This document shows, piece after piece, positions 59,361 to 64,000 of a stretch of DNA of 64,000 bases. Location: positions 571,389,095 through 571,453,094 of the forward strand of contig NC_081405.1 of the NCBI RefSeq assembly GCF_030272615.1, read 5' to 3'. Within the stretch, counting starts at the first letter, position 1. The number at the start of each line of letters is the position of its first letter. A model generated the notes under the pieces. That model saw only the letters and a list, made by a program, of their open reading frames with translations. It made no database searches and had not been told where the DNA came from. A program made the position numbers and the translations under genes. The stretch comes from Cryptomeria japonica (Eukaryota; Streptophyta; Pinopsida; Cupressales; Cupressaceae).

Positions 59361-61218
59361 ATCTACTAAGATCTGGTAAAAACGATGGGGTAGAGATTGG
59401 ATCAATCATTGGAGGCATTCTCGCTGCTCAACTAGTCTTGGTATTGATTTTTATCTATCGTAGAAGATACTCTCGAAAATCAGGTGAGGAGATCAATTTC
59501 ACCTTGTTCCTCCATAAATCTAATCGTCAAATCACAATAAATGTTGCTTAAACTTGCCCCTTGTTCTTTTTTCACTCAAGATTTTTCTGATTGGAATTTG
59601 GAAGCCAAATGCAAATGCAGATTTACCGGTCATGGTACCGAACAATGTCAGAACTCGTTCATTTAGCATAGAAGAGCTGAGGACAGTGACACAGAATTTC
59701 AGCCAAGAGATCGGAAAAGGAGGTTTTGGAACTGTCTTCTATGGCAAGTTACTGGATGGAAAAGAAATTGCTGTAAAAGCGCTATCCTCTTCATCGAAGC
59801 AAGGAGTATTAGAGTTCTTAAATGAGGTACTACATATATCTGCCTCAATTTTGTTTTCTGATTAAAATTTGAAGTATAATATTATGCTCAAATATTATGC
59901 TAACTTTTCACCAAGCAGATTGATCTTCTCTCAAGAGTGAGTCACAAGAACTTGGTGTGGTTGCTTGGCTACTGCAACTCCTCCAAGGAGCTTATGCTTG
60001 TTTACGAATATGTGGGTGGAGGATCACTTAGGGATCACCTTCATGGTGGGTTAACTTGCAGGCTAAAGTATTTAACGTATGGAAGCAACACAAACTAACT
60101 TATATGGATCTCAATTTATTTTTTTGGCAGGTTCTTTGGCAAACTCCTCTGCCCTAGACTGGAAAGCTAGGATTCGAGTAGCTCTAGATGCAGCAGAAGG
60201 TACTTCACTTCTGTTCTGTTTACCAGGATTAATAAAGGCTTTTGTAGGTTTTCTTCTTTTCTAGGCCTCAATTATGGTTTAATGAGGCCTCGAATATAGT
60301 TTGATGAGGCCTCCTCTTAATGTGTTTAATTTAAAGGTTTGGAATATATGCATTCGAGGTCCAGACCGAAAATCATTCACAGAGATGTGAAGAGATCAAA
60401 CATTCTCCTAGACTTGAATATGAAGGCAAAAATCGCAGATTTTGGGCTTTCAAAAATTCTTCAAGATGATTGGATCTCTCACGTGACTACCACAATTAAA
60501 GGAACCATGGGATACCTGGATCCAGAGTAGAGATACTTATGCCCTCGATTTTTTTTCCTTTTTCGGTTGCAAATAGCAATACAAATTAACCCAGCTATTT
60601 GAAACTTTGAATTGATACAAGCGCTGCTTACTCAAAGATTATTGTAACTTTCCTTGATTGATTGAAGGTATTTCAGTAACAATAAGTTGACAGAGAAAAG
60701 TGATGTGTATAGCTTTGGAGTGGTCTTGTTAGAGATTATATGTGGGAGAACACCAATCGAAGATGCAGTTTGTGAAGAAGAAGTCAACCTTGTGAGATGG
60801 GTAAGATTTAATTTTAACCATCATTAGAAATTTCCATATACTTGATCGTTTTGATTTGTCGCACTTTGTATTTTAGATAAACTGACAATATTCATTTTCA
60901 TGATAGGTAATGCTCCATGCAGAGGCAAACAAAGACATCCCTTCTCGCTTGACCAACATCATAGATAAGAGGTTGTCTTTGGTCGAAAAGGAGATGCAAA
61001 GTTTCAAATGTGTTGTTAATCTTGCATTGCAATGTGTGGATAGAGAAGGATCCAAGAGACCCACCATGAATGAGATAGTGGCAGGGATAAGAGTGGCTAT
61101 GCCTTATATCGAGCCTAAAGATCTAGACATAAATGCTGAAAAATCTGTGGATGCCTTGCCAACAGAGGAATATGGTTCAGCTGATTGTAGCAGCAGCCTC
61201 CGTCAAGCTGGCAGATGA
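59361..61218 (+). CDS. Receptor-like kinase, transmembrane and kinase exons (LRR/malectin-type RLK)
   Basis: Seven exons join in frame at GT/AG sites: 59361-59483, 59621-59826, 59919-60045, 60131-60199, 60337-60526, 60668-60800 and 60907-61218. Exon 1 encodes a transmembrane helix ([20 protein letters not shown]) and RRR stop-transfer. The kinase then shows the P-loop [17 protein letters not shown]-type lysine in [38 protein letters not shown] and [12 protein letters not shown]. All key catalytic residues are present and HRD makes it an RD kinase. Order and sequence resemble plant malectin-like LRR receptor kinases of the plasma membrane. No leucine-rich or malectin exon was found upstream to 58.4 kb, so the gene is 5' truncated or has very distant first exons. 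The apparent TAG at 60528 is intronic. Confidence 0.8.
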
Positions 61219-64000
61219 CATAAATATTCAGCTAAACCATTCATGAGATTGCTCAACAATTCAATGAATATATGGTATGTTATTGGTAAATTTAGTGACT
61301 TCAATTTCTGCTCTATTATTTGTTTATAACTTTGGCCATGCCATCCTACGACAATCCAGGTATCAATTGCCCCAATCTAACGTAGAGATGTCACCTTGGA
61401 GCACATCCGGAAAATGTTGTTCATCTGATTGCCATCTTCAATGCAATTGTCGAAAGCCATCTATAATAGGGTTAATGTCAGTTGCCATTGCGTAGTCTAT
61501 ATTGTACTGGAGAGACTGAAGAAGTTCATATCAAATGAATGAAGACATTTTGATACAAATTTCATTAATGTGCTTGAAAAACAGAATTTCAGACAAAGCT
61601 GTTTAACCATTTTTTCAACGAGGAAACCTGCATAGTAGGAACAATACAGGTTGTCCATTAAGATAACGTTGGCAGTTGGTTCATAGACATCATTACCCTG
61701 GACAGAAATGCAAATTCCCATTATCAAAAGTGGGAAAAAATCCCTCTTATCACTGTAAAATCTGACTTAAAACTTTTCCCTGAATGATGGTTTATGAGAA
61801 ACTTATCTCATTCAGGCTTAGCACAGACCAATGGTCTTGGTAGTCTAATATATGATTGCGAATGATCGAGAAGTCTGTGTAGACAAACAAACTTGAATAA
61901 AGAAATCCCATTTGTTTCATTCACAGGGAACACTCCTCACATGGAAAAGATTCCTCTATTTAGAAGAAGACAGGTTGCCTTTATTGTTTGTTGTGGATGC
62001 AGCACATCTTATTTCAGAAAAAAACACGTAATAATGCAGTAATGTTTGTGGGTAAAGAGATTATACTGAGCGAACAGTAAAGTATTACCAGATAATATTA
62101 CAGTAATGTTACTGGTAAAACAGATAAGATTGCACGCAGTTTCATGGAAGGAGAGGAGTATGCCCAGATAATGTAGTCCGAGATTTCTTATATCATGTTT
62201 TAAATGCTCATTTGTCTACGGTGCATCTGACATTGTCTGTAAAATTACAACATCATGAGCTGTGTATGAGTTGTACTGTGACCAATCAATCCAGCAAACT
62301 AGGGTTTCCATTAAAAACCAAGATTCCAATTGCCTCATCCCTGCCATTTTTATTGTCTCTGAAACAGACAATAAACGTGTTTCATGGTTTAATTAATGTT
62401 GTGTTTACTCAAAAGTGACGAGAATAATGTAAGTGTCCGTGGGCAGAGACAAAAGAAGATAAAAACAGAATAATAACCGTGTGCTGCTGCACAGAACAGA
62501 ATTTTATTGGCATGCATCAAAAGATTGGCATATGCCTCTTTATACAGGACATGGAGAAAATTAAAAATTACACAGAAATAGTTCAAAAGCAGATAAATCT
62601 TTTCATTCATTCAAATAAGATTTACAAATCTTATTAATTATAAGATCAAGGAACATTAATACAAGAAACTGTTTGATCACAAGATCAAGGGATCAGAGAC
62701 AATAATTGCATTACAATAGCTTCATTATATAGAGGTCTTGGACAAATCAACTAATGGCTAACATATAGATGATTTCAACACATACATGCAAAAGTACAGT
62801 TAACAAATTTCATGCAAATTCTCTTTTTAAAACTCTTATTTTTAGCTCCTCAAATTACAATTCTTATGGGAAAGGATGCAAAAAATTTAAACTTACCAGT
62901 CTGTGTGACTGAGATGCCTTTTTGGGAGATTTCTACATCTCTGCACTCTAAATATTTATCTTCAAACAACTTGATATCTAATTGACTATGCTAATTATTA
63001 ATGAAAGTTTATAGTCAATACCCATTAAGAAATTCTGACAAGAAAGTAAATGTATTTCTAATCTGTAAAACCAAATCGATGAAGTTTATTTAGATTGTAA
63101 TAATCAGTGATAATAGACAAATATTTAGAAGAGTAGAGAGTTTGATTCCAACCTGTTACCCCAACGGCTGTAGGTCCTTGATCAACCGCTCTTCTTAACC
63201 ATAGATTTAGTAACTGTACATAGCAGACAACATTGTTTAGGTCTATGATATTTTTTTAACTGTACATAGCATTTAATAATACTCTAGTCATCAATAATGA
63301 CCATTCCTATGAGAAATCATTTCTTCTATGACCAAGTTAAAAAGAAAATGAGGAAGTAGCCGCAGTTTGCCCAAGCCTGATGATGTAAAATCATTTTAGC
63401 AGAAAACAGAGAAAATGGTACCTAGGCGAAAAATAAAATAGACTGTGGACAAAAGATAATCCCAAAAGTCATAAATTTGACAGAGGGTTTCAATGATTAC
63501 GCACGACACAAATTTTCTAAGCTCGAGCAAAAGTTTAGATAAAAAATAAATACAGGAAGCAAATACCTTGACGAATACTGCAAATTTTCCATCATTGAAC
63601 TGTTGGGTTAGCAAAAATCTGTGAAAAAAAGGCCAAAAAAAGGTCAGGCATTCAACCAAAATGCTGTTCGATGCACCTTCCACACAAATTAGGGCAATCG
63701 TAGGAAAAAATATTGAAAGGGAAGTTGTAAATACTCGTTACATAATCGCCCTTTCAACGCAAGGATGTGAGCCCGTCCACGAATTTTGTTCTCAATCTCC
63801 ACTTGAACGAAGAGTTGGAGGGCGTGACCAAGCCAGGAAGATTGAGGAAGATTGAGGAACTCATGCGATAAGTATGAGACGACGCCCATCATTCCCGCCA
63901 ATGGAAATTTCATGCCGATGCCGCCGCGGAAGCAGAGAAGAGGGTGACGAGTGAAGAGGGAAAAAAATCCGGCGGCATAAAAGAGACACGAAGAAATGAT
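61219..64000. other. 3' flank of the kinase gene and spacer
   Basis: About 61219-61500 is the likely 3' untranslated region. The remainder holds no recognised gene. On the minus strand an ATG at 63913 opens MKFPLAGMMGVVSYLSHEFL for 74 codons in a slightly GC-richer patch (63840-63960). It could be the first exon of a gene running left, but no second exon is recognisable. Confidence 0.3.

Noticed and set aside
60526-60535. Premature TAG in the receptor kinase after LDPE
   Set aside because: A GA/GTAGAG donor at 60526 and an AG/G acceptor at 60667 remove it and give the expected PEYF sequence.

Overview
The window looks like nuclear DNA of a seed plant with a large, repeat-dominated genome. 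The host-type genes have introns with GT/AG borders. They include plant-specific families: a cellulose synthase, a family-1 UDP-glycosyltransferase and a receptor-like kinase. Most of the remainder is plant transposon debris: CACTA, Ty1/copia, LINE, SINE and a solo LTR. The low gene density and nested insertions would suit a conifer or other gymnosperm, but that is inference. Only one gene looks functionally coherent over a long stretch, the kinase half of a receptor-like kinase at 59.36-61.22 kb. It is in seven exons and no ectodomain is visible. A 497-codon reading frame at 46.26-47.75 kb is also long and open, but I do not recognise it.

Layout. 0.3-2.0 kb holds a decayed retroelement-like reading frame. 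4.3-14.38 kb is a degenerate CACTA (En/Spm) element on the + strand (element A). It has a TNP2-type transposase tail (DUF4218 and DUF4216-like), then a six-exon TnpA-like gene. Captured host fragments follow: cellulose synthase, an unidentified exon, and a penta-EF-hand calcium-binding protein. Last come subterminal repeats and a TAGTAGTG terminus. 17.2-19.06, 24.18-25.64 and 43.08-44.41 kb are three minus-strand LINE remnants. A dispersed AT-rich repeat (called R here) recurs at about 19.5-21.2, 22.2-23.5, 45.0-45.8 and 48.1-51.0 kb.

26.06-33.11 kb is a UDP-glycosyltransferase pseudogene (UGT1). It is split by a copia element at 26284-31837 with a TGGAA target-site duplication (TSD). That copia carries a solo LTR at 30272-31069 with an ATAGG TSD. 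34.34-42.12 kb is a second, younger-looking copia with 1.47-1.48 kb LTRs and a GGTGG TSD.

51.08-51.47 kb is a second UGT (UGT2). It is cut exactly where a CACTACT terminus begins at 51474. From there rightward, in minus orientation, lies element B. It contains subterminal repeats, a TM9SF/nonaspanin fragment with a locally inverted exon, two unidentified exons, the same cellulose synthase fragment, and the same last TnpA exon (252 nt in both copies).

How the parts relate. Elements A and B share a TnpA-exon plus cellulose-synthase backbone and related subterminal repeats, but carry different additional host gene pieces: PEF in A and TM9SF in B. This is the pattern of gene-fragment-capturing CACTA elements and is the most interesting structure in the window. 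The two UGT loci and the R repeats suggest that a UGT-containing segment was duplicated before transposons broke each copy. No CRISPR arrays, rRNA or functional tRNA genes were seen.
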